The notes beneath the pieces were generated by a model, which was not told the DNA's origin, did not search any database, and saw nothing but the letters and a program-made list of their open reading frames with translations. Positions 1 through 10,012 of a DNA stretch of 64,000 bases are shown here, piece after piece. A program made the position numbers and the translations under genes. Source of the DNA: Panorpa germanica (Eukaryota > Arthropoda > Insecta > Mecoptera > Panorpidae). Position 1 is the stretch's first letter. The number at the start of each line of letters is the position of its first letter. The stretch lies in NCBI GenBank assembly GCA_963678705.1, contig OY783205.1, positions 16,616,001-16,680,000 on the forward strand, in the 5' to 3' direction.

Positions 1-415
1 AAATTGTTTGCAATGAAAGAAATTAAAGCAAAATGTTTATTGTTAAAAATTGATAATGAAACATTTGTTGTTTCATTGCTTCACTCCGCAGAAATGTAAA
101 ACATTTATTATCTTTAGTAATTTTTTCATCAATAAATCCTTAAATGTATTACCTCACAATTATTCTGATTTTGTTTATTTAATAATAAAGTGCATACACT
201 TACTCATAAATTGATTTACATTTATATACATAAAACATAATTAAAAATTTTTAATAACTATAAGGGTATAACTATCAGGGTATAATTGTATATTAATCTT
301 AAATAAATAAAAAAGTTAAGATATCTCTTCTGTAAAGATAAGTCAAGAAATAATAGTCTGAAAATATTTTGATAAATTAATTTCGTTATGTAGTAAGGTT
401 CAAGCCTGGCTGTAG
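1..415. other. AT-rich stretch, no gene seen
   Basis: Very AT-rich sequence with many stops in all frames. I see no coding block, terminal inverted repeat or RNA gene in it. Confidence 0.6.
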
Positions 416-605
416 CTTGGGTTAAGCTTAGTATCCAAGACTTGATTTGAACTTATAAGCCAAGATTGGGTCAAGCTTGGTAGCCAAAGCTTGGGCCAGG
501 CTTGTTAACCAAGGTTTGATAGTTAACGACGGGGCCACGGCTTGGGCCAGGCCTGGTATCCAAGGCTTGGTATTTAACAATGGGGCCAAGACTCGCCCAG
601 TTATA
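416..605. repeat. 51-bp minisatellite abutting a truncated Helitron
   Basis: About 3.5 imperfect units of 50-51 bp. Two clear units lie at 490-540 and 541-591, both beginning CTTGGGCCAGGC and ending GGGGCCA. A more diverged unit lies at 416-465 and a partial unit at 466-489. The tract is markedly more GC-rich than its surroundings. It sits where the Helitron copy to its right loses its normal 3' end, and it is read through by the broken helicase frame, so the last 50 or so codons of that frame are repeat-encoded and not helicase. Confidence 0.75.
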
Positions 606-1070
606 AGCATTGGGAGTTCCTACCTGGGTTAACCAAGCATAATTCTGATAATTCTCACTAATGTTTGGGAAAACATTTTCAATAAGAGCTAATTGAGAGT
701 CTACAAATCGGCAAAAGTCGTTTGTAAGAGTAATTAAGCCAGATGTCGCATCCACTGGGACTTTTCCATTTCCAACAGCTAACAATTGTTTGGAAAATTG
801 TGCAGCACTTTGATCGTTTTGAAGTTGAACTCTCATATTAGTGGTTAGCGATAATGTTTTTACGTTATTCCATAAAGGTGATGCCTTCAGGCAAGCATTC
901 AATTCATCTGCAGGCGTTCCACGGGGAATTACTGGCAACGTCTGCCTGAAATCGACTGCCAACAATATCATCAAGCCGCCAAAGATGTTGTTATTTCGCC
1001 GAAGATCCTTCAGTGTGAAGTTAAGTGCTTCAAGTGATTTCTTATGTACATCAGCGTCGCTGCGAATGGA
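471..1070 (-). pseudogene. Helitron copy 1 helicase fragment (PIF1-like)
   Basis: Contains a helicase motif with DFRQTLPVIPRG and a following segment that matches the helicase part of copy 2. The helicase N-terminus with the Walker A site is absent. A deletion joins the end of the Rep region directly to a segment beginning around ADVHKKSLEAL, in a different frame from Rep. The protein should continue as in copy 2, but after the NYAWL segment near 631 the frame runs into the minisatellite. It cannot be an active helicase. Confidence 0.8.
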
Positions 1071-3522
1071 TCTGCTTCACACATTGCAAAGAAGCTAGTC
1101 AATGTTGTCGATGGTGGTCTCTCAGCTCGTTGTGCCGCATTAGCCTCAGTGAAGTAAACTCTTTGGCCATTTTCCAAATGCACTGCTAAATGTACAACTG
1201 TGGGATATCTTTCATGAATTTGAAATGACAATAATCGCCACAGTGCTCCATTAGTACTGACGTATCTGCCCATTTGGAAGTTGCTGATTTCGTCATTCGC
1301 ATTTTCCGACGCAATACCAAACACAGCCATGTCGCTGCCTTTTGTGACGTACTTGCACAAATATTTGATTGATTTGGCCGAATGACAACTCTCAACGTTT
1401 GCATGTGTTTTGAAAATTCGTGATAGCAGCGGGCAATATGGTACAATGAATTCATTTCCGATCTCAATCTCATGATTTTTAACTTTAACTGTGATAGTTC
1501 GACAATTATCTTCTTTTGAACGGCGACGATAAACTGGATATCCATCGTTCCCTGTGACTGTTTCAGCAACTAACGGTCGCGGATATCGTTTTGTGCACTT
1601 TCCATCAGCCATGCAAGGCGATAATGGATTTAATGCACAGCACGGTCCATGCACCATCTGTGTCGTCACAATGTCGTGTAGATGGGGATCAGTGACTGGA
1701 TCAGGAATTTCAGCTGATATGATGTCATCCACTTCATTTGAATGTAATTTGTTCAGCAACCAAATTAGGATATAAGCATGCGGTAGTCCACGCTTCTGCC
1801 ATTCCACCGAGTACATATAACAACGTGTGTCACCAAAAACTCGATACTTAGTAAGCACATCCATCATAACCTTGAGTTTTTGCTGAAATACTCTGGCGAT
1901 TATGTCATGGCGATCTTGCGGTTTTTGGCCCGGTTCCAACTCACGTTCAATTTCCGTCCACTTCGGATTGCATGTGAACGTAATAAATAAATCCGGAGTT
2001 CCATAATTTCGCACGTACGTCATAGCGTCTTGAGCGTATTCGTGCATGTGTCGTGGGCTTCCGATGTAAGATGATGGGAGAATCGTCAGACGTCCAATAT
2101 TCTGAACATCACCATCTGAATGAATAGCATCACGCAAGTGTATATAGTCCTCAGATCGTAGCTTTGCCTGATTGAATCGGATGAACGCTAAACGTTCGGT
2201 CTCGACTTTGACATACATGTCGACAGCGAATTGCTGGAATAGCCGACGGCACTTCAGAATGACATTCTCCTCATGTGTACGAATCATTATACGATACGCA
2301 TAGTAATTCATTGCGCTTAGATTTTTATTCGTTGATACACCTGAAAATGCAAAATTAAATGAATTGTTAATGGAAACCAATAATAGCAATAATAGCAATA
2401 ATTAGTGTGTGAATATTGTACCAGTAATTGGATCGACCATCTTCAACGTGATGTCGTATCCGTCTTGCCCTTGCCAATAAATGATTGGATATTGTAACGC
2501 ATCGTACAAACGATGTGTCTCGTTTACACGATGCATGATATTGCTTCTTCGCTGAACGACAATGTCTCGCGATTTAGTTGGATCGCCAACAATAATTGCA
2601 GCAACATCATTAACGGTGGGTGCATTGAATCTTCGCATATGTTCACCTGTTGGGGTACAATCCGCTCTTATGACAAATTTGTGCGTATCCGATGGCATTC
2701 GTTCCAATGCTGTTTTGAACATATTAACCACAGCATTATTAGCGTGAAAAAATGCTTGCAACTGTTCAATAATTCGTCTCTTTAACTGTTGTGTTCCCTG
2801 TATATTGCACCGCACATTCAGCTGATCCACCATCGACGAAATGAAATATATTTGCAGAAATTGATGCGGTTCATCTGGTGTTGGCACCATTGAACCATGC
2901 AAATGATATATTTGTCCTTGTATCTGTAATTGCAAACAATCATTTGTTGAAGAAGAGGGTGTAACTTCTGATCGTGTGATGGTGTAGTATGTGGTGTATA
3001 TGTAGTTGTTATGTGTTGCAATTCATTGTGTTGGTGTGAGTGATTGGTTATTTGTGTTGTATCTTTTACCTTGCAAGTCGGCATGAAGCCGCCTTCTCGA
3101 ATGATATTAGCTCCAAAGGAAGTCATGCGAAAGCAGTTATTGTATTCAAGGATGTGTTGAAGAAAATGGCTGGAATCGGGATCAATTCCATCGAACAATG
3201 GTTTCAGTGGCTGTGGTGGTGTAAGTAATGGATCCAGTTTGACTTTTCCACTTGCGCAGCACAATCCAGCCGTTTCTCTTTTGAACTTTAACGCATTGCA
3301 ATATCGGCATATAGTCGTCGTTCGTCCAATATCTAAATTTTCATCATCACTGTAGTTCGCAGTGGGATCATATTGGAATGCCAAGCGATTGTATGATGCC
3401 AATGATCTTCGTGTGCTCACGCGTTGTCTCAATCGGGCATTTTCTGTTATTATATTTTGTCTTTCTTCGCTTAAGTTCTGTGAATACAGTTGTTGCTGGT
3501 TCGCACGTCGTCCTCTAGGCAT
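1045..3522 (-). pseudogene. Helitron copy 1 Rep gene, three exons
   Basis: Exon 1 runs 3522-3070 (start MPRGRRANQ, Cys-rich segment with CRYC and CCASGK), exon 2 2923-2422 and exon 3 2340 to about 1045. Intron borders are GT..AG (146 bp and 81 bp), phases match, and splicing restores the usual Helitron segment beginning QGQIYH. Exon 3 holds the Helitron-like N domain and the rolling-circle Rep motifs: FTCNPKW, then the metal-binding HUH site, then the tyrosine motif KYLCKY. In this copy the HUH site reads HAY and not HAH (codon 1772-1774), which should destroy metal binding. The frame is lost after FAAT, at an internal deletion into the helicase part. Confidence 0.85.
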
Positions 3523-3785
3523 TTTGGACTATGGACAGAGTGGTGAATGTAACCTTAAATGCACGATCCACATAATTTACACAGTTCAACTTACCACCTT
3601 AAAGACAAATGCCTGCTGTTGAAATTGAATAAAAATTTGCACAATACACGTGATTGATTTGATGGTTTCCAATTTAAATGTTAGGAAATGAATAACTTAT
3701 TTTTTTAACTTTTCTTTCACAATTTCACAATGAACACAATACCGGTTTGTCACATGAAATTAATTAACTGAGCAGAGAATAATGA

Positions 3786-3789
3786 GTAG
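3786..3789. repeat. Target site duplication of the gypsy element (left)
   Basis: GTAG at 3786-3789 is repeated at 11320-11323 on the other side of the element. Helitron copy 2 has the uninterrupted site (GAGTAGCTGTC near 50811-50821), which confirms a 4-bp duplication. Confidence 0.9.
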
Positions 3790-4026
3790 AATTAACTTTT
3801 GATTTACTGAAGTTAATAAAAAAAACAATTTAATTAACTTTAAACAATTATTTTATTGATATATTTATTACAAGACCTTCTGGCAATTCAGAGGTTGGAG
3901 TAAGACTGGTGGTCCGAGATTACATGGTTACTTATATACTAACTTAATTGTAATTCTATCCCAGGATGTTTAGATTAGATAAGGGGATATGTTGGGTGGC
4001 CTTTAGAGCTGGCACGCGTGGTAACA
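3790..4026 (-). repeat. 3' LTR of the gypsy element
   Basis: On the sense (minus) strand it starts TGTTACC and ends AGTTAATT. It carries a TATATAA motif and an AATAAA motif. It is identical over 237 bp to the LTR at 11083-11319. The coding order shows it is the downstream LTR. Confidence 0.93.
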
Positions 4027-4047
4027 TCTACCACCGAAGATACAACT

Positions 4048-5745
4048 TTATGCTGTAAAAGTAGCAAAAGGTGTATGATTCTCTGTGTCTAATGGTTCAA
4101 TTATATTTATTTCTTTATTTTTATTTTTCTTACAATATCTATATGTTATGTATATAATTATGGTTATTATTATAGTCATAAAAAATGGGGTTATTATAGG
4201 GTGTATAATATGTATATTATGGGGTAGTTCATTAATCTTGAGATCTCTTGGTAGTAGAGCTAGAGTATGTTGTAGTTTCTCGATGTTGTGTAGATCTAAG
4301 TGTTCCATGGTAAATGATGCGTCGATGGGTTTGTTTTGTATTTCGGGTACACTAGGTAAAGGCATCAGATTCCAGGTTTCCACAGTTTCTTTAATCTTAA
4401 TATGTTGAATTATTCTACCTGAAACATAAAGTTTACATTGATCTGCAAGGTTTAATATATAGGTTCCTTGTAGGTTCATCATCTTTGTGTCTTCGCATTG
4501 TAGAGTGCTGTTAATTTTTTCATTTGAAATGATGATCCAGGTGTTAGGGTCGATGTTCTGAATTTTCAGTCCTTTTAGTTCTATTGTCAAGGGTTGACAT
4601 TGTGTTGGGGGTTGTCCTCTCAGGAGTTCTGTCTCGCAGGTGTGTTCTGTATTCATTGTTTCTCTGAGTTCGCATAAATATTGATTATTATTTATTTTAG
4701 TGCATGGTGAATTTGATTCAATATGTGAGTAGTCATTAACAAGTAGGTATTTGGATTTAGGAATTAATATTTGGAATTGATTATAGTATGGTATTGGTAA
4801 TGGATAGTTTTCGTAATATGTGAATATTTTAGGGTTGGTAAGGGGTATTTTTATTACAAATACAATAGTCACATGTTGTGTATATGCTGTCACTTGACTG
4901 ATTTCTTCATAAGTATGAACGTTTTCTAGCGTTATTTTGAAGGGTAGTTTAATGTGTTCAGTCGAATTGAGGTAATTCTCTATTTCTTTAAGTTCTCCTA
5001 GTAGGTGTCCGGGTTCTAGGATGGATACGCTAATTGTTCTAAGTCTAGCGAAGGTAATATCTTTTTCAATTCTTTCCAGTAGATGCATTAGTAATTGCAT
5101 GGACTGGGCGATGAGTCCGATTGATTCCGTGATGAGTATGTGTCTCATGTTTACTGCTTGTGCTTGGTTGATTGCAGTTGTTAGGGTTTTAATCCGTTCG
5201 TTTGATTTTTCTTGATTTTTGTTGAGAGTTTCTAGCGCTGGTTTAAACTCGTCTGTTATGGTGTTGGCTAATTTTATTTGTTTATTAATAGTTTTCTTTA
5301 TTTGTAGCTGGTTTCCTTCTAAGGTCTGGAGTGCGAGGTTTATTCTTTTCCCGTCTTCTTGGTCTAAATTTCCTCCTATGTATTTCCAAAAAGTACCTAT
5401 AGCGTCGATACTTCGTTTATTTCGTCTTGTAGGTAATATTTGTCGAATTTTCTTGTTTATTTCCGAGTCTAGGATATCTAGGATATCGGTAGAATGGCCA
5501 TGTAAATGTTTTTCTATATATTTTATTTGTTCTTGCATTGATATCTTAAGGTTATGAGCGTTTTGATGATATTTTATTAACGGTTCCATATCAATTTTCT
5601 TAATTATTGTCCAGTGTTCTCTGATGTTTTGGGCTGTACCTCTTTGTATGGGGTAGAGTCCTGGATTGTCTGTGATTTTGTGGAGTTTGCATTCGTTGGT
5701 AGTAGTAGTCGTGATAGTGGTGATCCTGTAACAAGGATTTTGTTG
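4048..5745 (-). CDS. env: Env-like glycoprotein of the gypsy element
   Basis: The first in-frame ATG gives 513 codons from 5589, but the frame is open upstream to about 5745 and continues conserved-looking sequence (GLYPIQRG). In errantiviruses env is expected to be made from a spliced RNA. A TTGTTACAG acceptor lies at about 5728-5726 in this frame, so the initiating exon is probably elsewhere in the element. Visible features: a furin-type site RNKR at residues 56-59 of the ATG-started frame followed by a hydrophobic IDAIGTFW segment (family-typical cleavage region), one membrane segment about 31 residues before the C-terminus, and a short Lys/Asn-rich cytoplasmic tail. No internal stop is seen. 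Function in membrane fusion is inferred from the family. Confidence 0.8.
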   Translation of the reverse strand, partial: QQNPCYRITTITTTTTNECKLHKITDNPGLYPIQRGTAQNIREHWTIIKKIDMEPLIKYHQNAHNLKISMQEQIKYIEKHLHGHSTDILDILDSEINKKIRQILPTRRNKRSIDAIGTFWKYIGGNLDQEDGKRINLALQTLEGNQLQIKKTINKQIKLANTITDEFKPALETLNKNQEKSNERIKTLTTAINQAQAVNMRHILITESIGLIAQSMQLLMHLLERIEKDITFARLRTISVSILEPGHLLGELKEIENYLNSTEHIKLPFKITLENVHTYEEISQVTAYTQHVTIVFVIKIPLTNPKIFTYYENYPLPIPYYNQFQILIPKSKYLLVNDYSHIESNSPCTKINNNQYLCELRETMNTEHTCETELLRGQPPTQCQPLTIELKGLKIQNIDPNTWIIISNEKINSTLQCEDTKMMNLQGTYILNLADQCKLYVSGRIIQHIKIKETVETWNLMPLPSVPEIQNKPIDASFTMEHLDLHNIEKLQHTLALLPRDLKINELPHNIHIIHPIITPFFMTIIITIIIYITYRYCKKNKNKEINIIEPLDTENHTPFATFTA

Positions 5746-5756
5746 TTTTTATTTTA

Positions 5757-7012
5757 TCACTCTATTTTATGCATTATATATGTATGTTTTGATGTACCGT
5801 GGTTTGAAAATACGGTTTCAATTTCATCTTTAGTTCGTTTGAAAAGTCCTTGCCCTATGGCTGGCATTCTGATGGTGTATACCATTGGTTCCTTTTCAAA
5901 GAGAGTTAGGAATGATTTTAGTTTCTCTAAACAATTTTCTTTATTACATACTATATTAATAGTTTTGCCGAATGTTTTTCCTTCGGTTATGGTGTAGAGA
6001 CCTTTTTTCAGGTTTTTTAAACGTTTTTCTTTATTTAGTATAAATTCATAATATGGTGTGTCCAAAGCTATTAGTTTGGCGAATCCTTGGTAGGGTGAGG
6101 GTTCGTTGTCTTTTAACGTGTAACGATCATGTACTAGGTGTAGAATGAAATCGGTTTTTTCGTTTGAAGGAAGTTTTCCGTTTTCTATCTGAAGTACTGA
6201 TTTTACTTTGAGTGGGGTTGTCATTAGGTTGTCTAAATGATTAGTTCTAGTGACGTGTGTTTTAAGGTGTTTAATCGTAGCTATATTCTTATCTGATACT
6301 TCTAAGACTTCATATGGTCCTGTGTTTTTTGGTTTACTTTTGGTTTGATTTTTAATTTTCTTATTTAAATACACTATATCAGTAGGTTTCACTTTTGGTT
6401 TAGGAATGTCTTTATTTATACGATTTATAGTTTGTTCTTTCTTCTGTTGTATTTGGTTTTTAACTTGTTCATATATTTTCGTAGTTCGGTCTCGATGGTT
6501 CTGCATGTAAAGATCCATAAGTGTCATATCTTGGTTTAATAGTAAAGGTGATTTAGTACATAGATGTCCGTTTATTAGTTCCCGAGGTTTGTACTGGGTG
6601 GTGGAATGAGGTGTCTCATTGTATCCTATAAGGGTGTACTTCATAAGTAGTCTTGGGGGAAGATCGTGTTCTGTTTTCACGATTCTGTACATTTCAAGTA
6701 AAGTAGAATGTAGTCTTTCTACAGGGGCGTTACTTTCGTGACGATAGGGTGTAGTTATATGCATTTCTATTTTGTGTAGATTTAGTAATTCTTTAATGAT
6801 GTTATTATTAAATTCTGCACCGCCATCCATGGTTATATGTTTGGGTATGCCATGGTGGGTGAAATAGGTCAATAGTTTTTCTGTTACTTCTATTGCTGTT
6901 CTAGCTATGATGTCATATGCCTGTGCGTATTTGGAAAATAAATCTATTATAGTTAGAAATTTCTGTCCGTCTACTTCGAAAGTATCAATGTATATTTTTT
7001 CAAATGGATTTC
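5757..7012 (-). CDS. pol: Gypsy pol, integrase core and C-terminal part (out of frame with upstream pol)
   Basis: Open from about 7012 to 5757. It has the integrase D,D(35)E catalytic triad: a first Asp in the FLTIIDLFSKY region just upstream of the first Met (6872), a second in TMDGGAEF and the Glu in NAPVERLH, with 35 residues between the last two as I count them. A GPY/F-type C-terminal segment (TGPYEV) follows, then an Asn/Lys-rich tail ending near 5757. The frame differs by one base from the protease/RT frame upstream. The break lies in a short A/C-rich stretch at about 7003-7014, between the zinc-binding domain and the catalytic core. Env follows directly. Confidence 0.82.
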
Positions 7013-9712
7013 CGGTGTTTCCGTGATGTTGAGTGGTGCTTGTATCGGATGTCGATTGTATTTTTGTTGTTTACAAGTGAGACAATTGTTAATATAATTC
7101 TCTACTTGCTTTTTCATACCGCTCCAGGTATATCGTTCTTGAATCATTTTTCGTGTGGTGTCAATGCCTCTATGGTGGGTCTTCCCTTCGTGTATTTGTA
7201 GTATAATATAGAGTTGGTCTTCTATTTCAGTTATAATATCAACTCGGTTTAAGCATCTTATTATCTTATAACGAATAAATGTTTCAATTTTCAATTTATT
7301 ATAAATTTCGTATATTTCATTGTCACAGAAAAGGTAGTATGTTATATCTGGGTCAAGTTTTTCTAACGTGAGGATAAATAGTTCTTGATGTATATGGTCT
7401 TGATGTATTTCAAGATGTATTTGTTGTTTGTTGTCTATTTTTCGTATTTTGCTTGTTGTTTTTCCGAGAGTTTGAGTAATAATTATTTGGTTTTTCTTGG
7501 TTTCCAAAGGATCAGTTGTTATGGGTATTCCGGTGTTAGAATCTTCTTGCGAGTGTATGGTATCTGTATCGCTTATTTCGATTATTTCTGATTCCTTATT
7601 GATTTCTATAGGGTCATTGGGGATCGGTGTTGGTACTGGTGTATTTAGTATATCCGTTGGTTCATTTTTATTCACAGTTGTTATAGGGGTTTCTGTACGT
7701 AGAGTTGTGGGTGTAGGGGTGTTGGTATTTTCCTTAAGTACATCATTTATTTCTGCGATGAGTTCTTCCCATCTAGTATCAAAGTCAGGATTATTAATAA
7801 TGCTCACATTATCGTTGTCTAATGCATTTAATTTGATACGGCTTAATGCATCTGCGTTGGTGTTTTCTAATCCTTTCTTATACTCTATTTTGTAGTCATA
7901 ATCAGACAATTTGATTTTCCATCTGATTAATTTCATGTTTGGTTCTTTGAGCGAATCAAGCCACACCAATGGTTTATGGTCTGTGATCAGGGTAAATTTT
8001 CTTCCATATAGATATGGTCTGAAATATTTAGTGGCCCATACTAAAGCTAATAGTTCTTTTTCTATAGCTGAGTAATTCTGTTCTGATTCGTTTAGAGTTC
8101 TGGATGCGTACGCTATTGGTTTATCAGAGCCGGTATTACCTTGTGATAATATACCGCCTATTGCATAGTTGGATGCATCAGTTGTAAGTTTGAATTCTTT
8201 GCTGAAATCAGGGTATTGTAACAGGGGTGCATTGCTCAAGATGTTTTTCATTAGTTCAAAAGATTTGACAAATTCTTCCGTGTGTGTGATTGTTGTACCT
8301 TTCTTCAAATATTTTGTCATAGGTTTGGTTAATTTCGCGAAGTCTTGTATAAATTTGCGATAGTAACCAACGAGTCCTAAAAATGATTTTATTTCTGTCA
8401 CTGTTTTTGGTATAGGAAATGTTTTGATTGCATGTACTTTGTTAGGGTTTGGTTTAACGCCTTCTGGTGTAACAACGTGTCCCAGAAATTCCGTTTCTTT
8501 CTTGAGGAATTCGGATTTATCTATTTGAATCTTAAGATTCGCTTTTCTGAGCCTATCAAGTACATTTCTTAGTTTCTCCATGTGTTCTTGTAAGGAGGTG
8601 GAATATATAAGTATATCGTCGAGATATACAAGACATGTGTTTGGTACTAGATCTCTTAGTACATCGTCCATGACCCTTTGAAAAGTGGCTGGGGCGTTTT
8701 TGAGTCCAAACGGCATTCTAGTAAACTCGTAGTGACCGTTCTCGACGTTGAATGCTGTTTTCTTTATGTCTTGTTCATCTACTTCGATCTGGTGGAATCC
8801 TGAGTCTAAGTCAAGGGTAGTGAAGTATTGACTTCTACCTAACTTGTCTAAGATTTCAGAGATGTTCGGGATAGGGTATCTATCATCCACTGTTTTATTA
8901 TTCAGGTTTCTATAATCGATCACCATTCTAAATTTTTTCTTTTCACTGGCATCGTCTTTCTTAGGTACGATCCAGACGGGTGAAGACCAGGGTGAATTAG
9001 ATGGTTTAATTATTTCGTCATTTAATAGTTTTTCAATTTGACTATTAATTTCGTTCTTATGGACGTAAGGATATCTATAGTTCTTACTATAAATAGGGTC
9101 TTCGTTGGTGGTGGTAATCTTGTGTTTGATATGATTCGTGAAGCTGAGTTTTTCATGGTTTTCTCTAAAGAGGTCAGGGTAGTTTTTTAAGAGTTCACAT
9201 AATTGATGTTTCTCTTCACGATTCATATGTTCATTTCTTATTTGTATCTCATGTGTTTGTGTGTCGCAAGCATCTTGGAAATAAATAGGTATAATAGCTT
9301 TTTCTGTAATCAATTGTTTGTTTTCAAAATCGATTTTTGCTTTTTCTGTATTTAATAGATCAGAGCCTATAAGGCCGTCATATTTTTTGATAAATCTAAA
9401 TAAATACATTTTACATTTATTTTCCGAATTAAATACTGGAAATGTTTGTACATGAGCTACTTGGTTGTGTTTCGTAGTTCCATGTGCAGTTTTGATGGTG
9501 AAAATTTCATTTTCTATCATTTCTGGTATGGTGGTGTATGCTAGTTTTGGATTTATAATTGTTCTGTTGCTGCCTGTATCTAATAAGAGTTTTATATTTA
9601 GTACTGGATCTATTATGTAAGGCAGAGAGTCATGTTGAATGTTATTTAGTACTATATGTTCTCTGTGGGTCCCAGGTGTTCGAGAAAATCCTGAGTATTT
9701 TCCTCTTGGTTT
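6971..9712 (-). CDS. pol: Gypsy pol: protease, reverse transcriptase, RNase H, integrase zinc domain
   Basis: Open from 9712 in the -1 frame relative to the end of gag, overlapping it by about 20 codons. The first Met is at 9520, but the protease active site DTGS lies upstream of it, so expression by frameshift fits. In order: aspartic protease (LLLDTGS), reverse transcriptase (YRNLNNKT, catalytic YLDDILIY, GVKPNP), RNase H (TTDASNYAIG, KELLALVW, LITDHKPL), an Asn/Thr-rich spacer, and the HHCC zinc domain of integrase (C..C in NCLTCKQQ). The frame ends at a stop shortly after this and integrase continues in another frame. I found no classic -1 slippery heptamer in the overlap. Confidence 0.9.
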   Translation of the reverse strand, partial: KPRGKYSGFSRTPGTHREHIVLNNIQHDSLPYIIDPVLNIKLLLDTGSNRTIINPKLAYTTIPEMIENEIFTIKTAHGTTKHNQVAHVQTFPVFNSENKCKMYLFRFIKKYDGLIGSDLLNTEKAKIDFENKQLITEKAIIPIYFQDACDTQTHEIQIRNEHMNREEKHQLCELLKNYPDLFRENHEKLSFTNHIKHKITTTNEDPIYSKNYRYPYVHKNEINSQIEKLLNDEIIKPSNSPWSSPVWIVPKKDDASEKKKFRMVIDYRNLNNKTVDDRYPIPNISEILDKLGRSQYFTTLDLDSGFHQIEVDEQDIKKTAFNVENGHYEFTRMPFGLKNAPATFQRVMDDVLRDLVPNTCLVYLDDILIYSTSLQEHMEKLRNVLDRLRKANLKIQIDKSEFLKKETEFLGHVVTPEGVKPNPNKVHAIKTFPIPKTVTEIKSFLGLVGYYRKFIQDFAKLTKPMTKYLKKGTTITHTEEFVKSFELMKNILSNAPLLQYPDFSKEFKLTTDASNYAIGGILSQGNTGSDKPIAYASRTLNESEQNYSAIEKELLALVWATKYFRPYLYGRKFTLITDHKPLVWLDSLKEPNMKLIRWKIKLSDYDYKIEYKKGLENTNADALSRIKLNALDNDNVSIINNPDFDTRWEELIAEINDVLKENTNTPTPTTLRTETPITTVNKNEPTDILNTPVPTPIPNDPIEINKESEIIEISDTDTIHSQEDSNTGIPITTDPLETKKNQIIITQTLGKTTSKIRKIDNKQQIHLEIHQDHIHQELFILTLEKLDPDITYYLFCDNEIYEIYNKLKIETFIRYKIIRCLNRVDIITEIEDQLYIILQIHEGKTHHRGIDTTRKMIQERYTWSGMKKQVENYINNCLTCKQQKYNRHPIQAPLNITETPEIHLKKYTLILSK

Positions 9713-10012
9713 TCATATGCATAATATTCTTCATTTTCTTCAACTCTTTCATATTCTTGCTCTTCTTCGAACTCTCCTTCTATGTTATTTAGTTCTTCGG
9801 CTACATAGTTTAAGCCTGGTGTACTAAAAGTTGGCTTCCAGTTGTTGGTTGGTCTGACCGTGGAAGTTGTATCCATAGGAGTCCAATGTTTTCGAATGGG
9901 CATTTGGGGTTTTTTGTTCCAAACATTCGTTTGCTTTGTTTGTTGAGATTGAGGCTTTTTAAAAGGTTGATGGTTCAGCTCTTTGGTTAGAGTAGGGTGG
10001 TCTATTTTGTTA
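9652..10012 (-). CDS. gag: Gypsy gag C-terminal part in a shifted frame
   Basis: About 120 codons, Asn/Gln/Lys-rich then strongly acidic (EEEQEYERVEENEEYYAYEN) before a stop at 9652. The acidic tail resembles gag ends of the 17.6/297 group. It is in the +1 frame relative to the upstream gag block and is joined to it at CCATTTTAAC, where one T must be skipped. The open frame further upstream (to 10164) is His/Thr-rich and is only a shadow of gag. There is no CCHC zinc knuckle, as in other errantivirus gags. Confidence 0.65.

Noticed and set aside
1186-1569. Long minus-strand frame inside the Helitron Rep exon
   Set aside because: It lies in an alternative frame of exon 3 and recurs at the same place in copy 2; its sequence has no family similarity. 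A shadow of Rep.
5021-5557. Plus-strand Cys/Ser/Ile-rich frames
   Set aside because: Antisense to env; composition reflects the complementary Asn/Lys codons.
7497-7895. 132-codon plus-strand frame
   Set aside because: Antisense to the RNase H and spacer part of gypsy pol; no start context or similarity.
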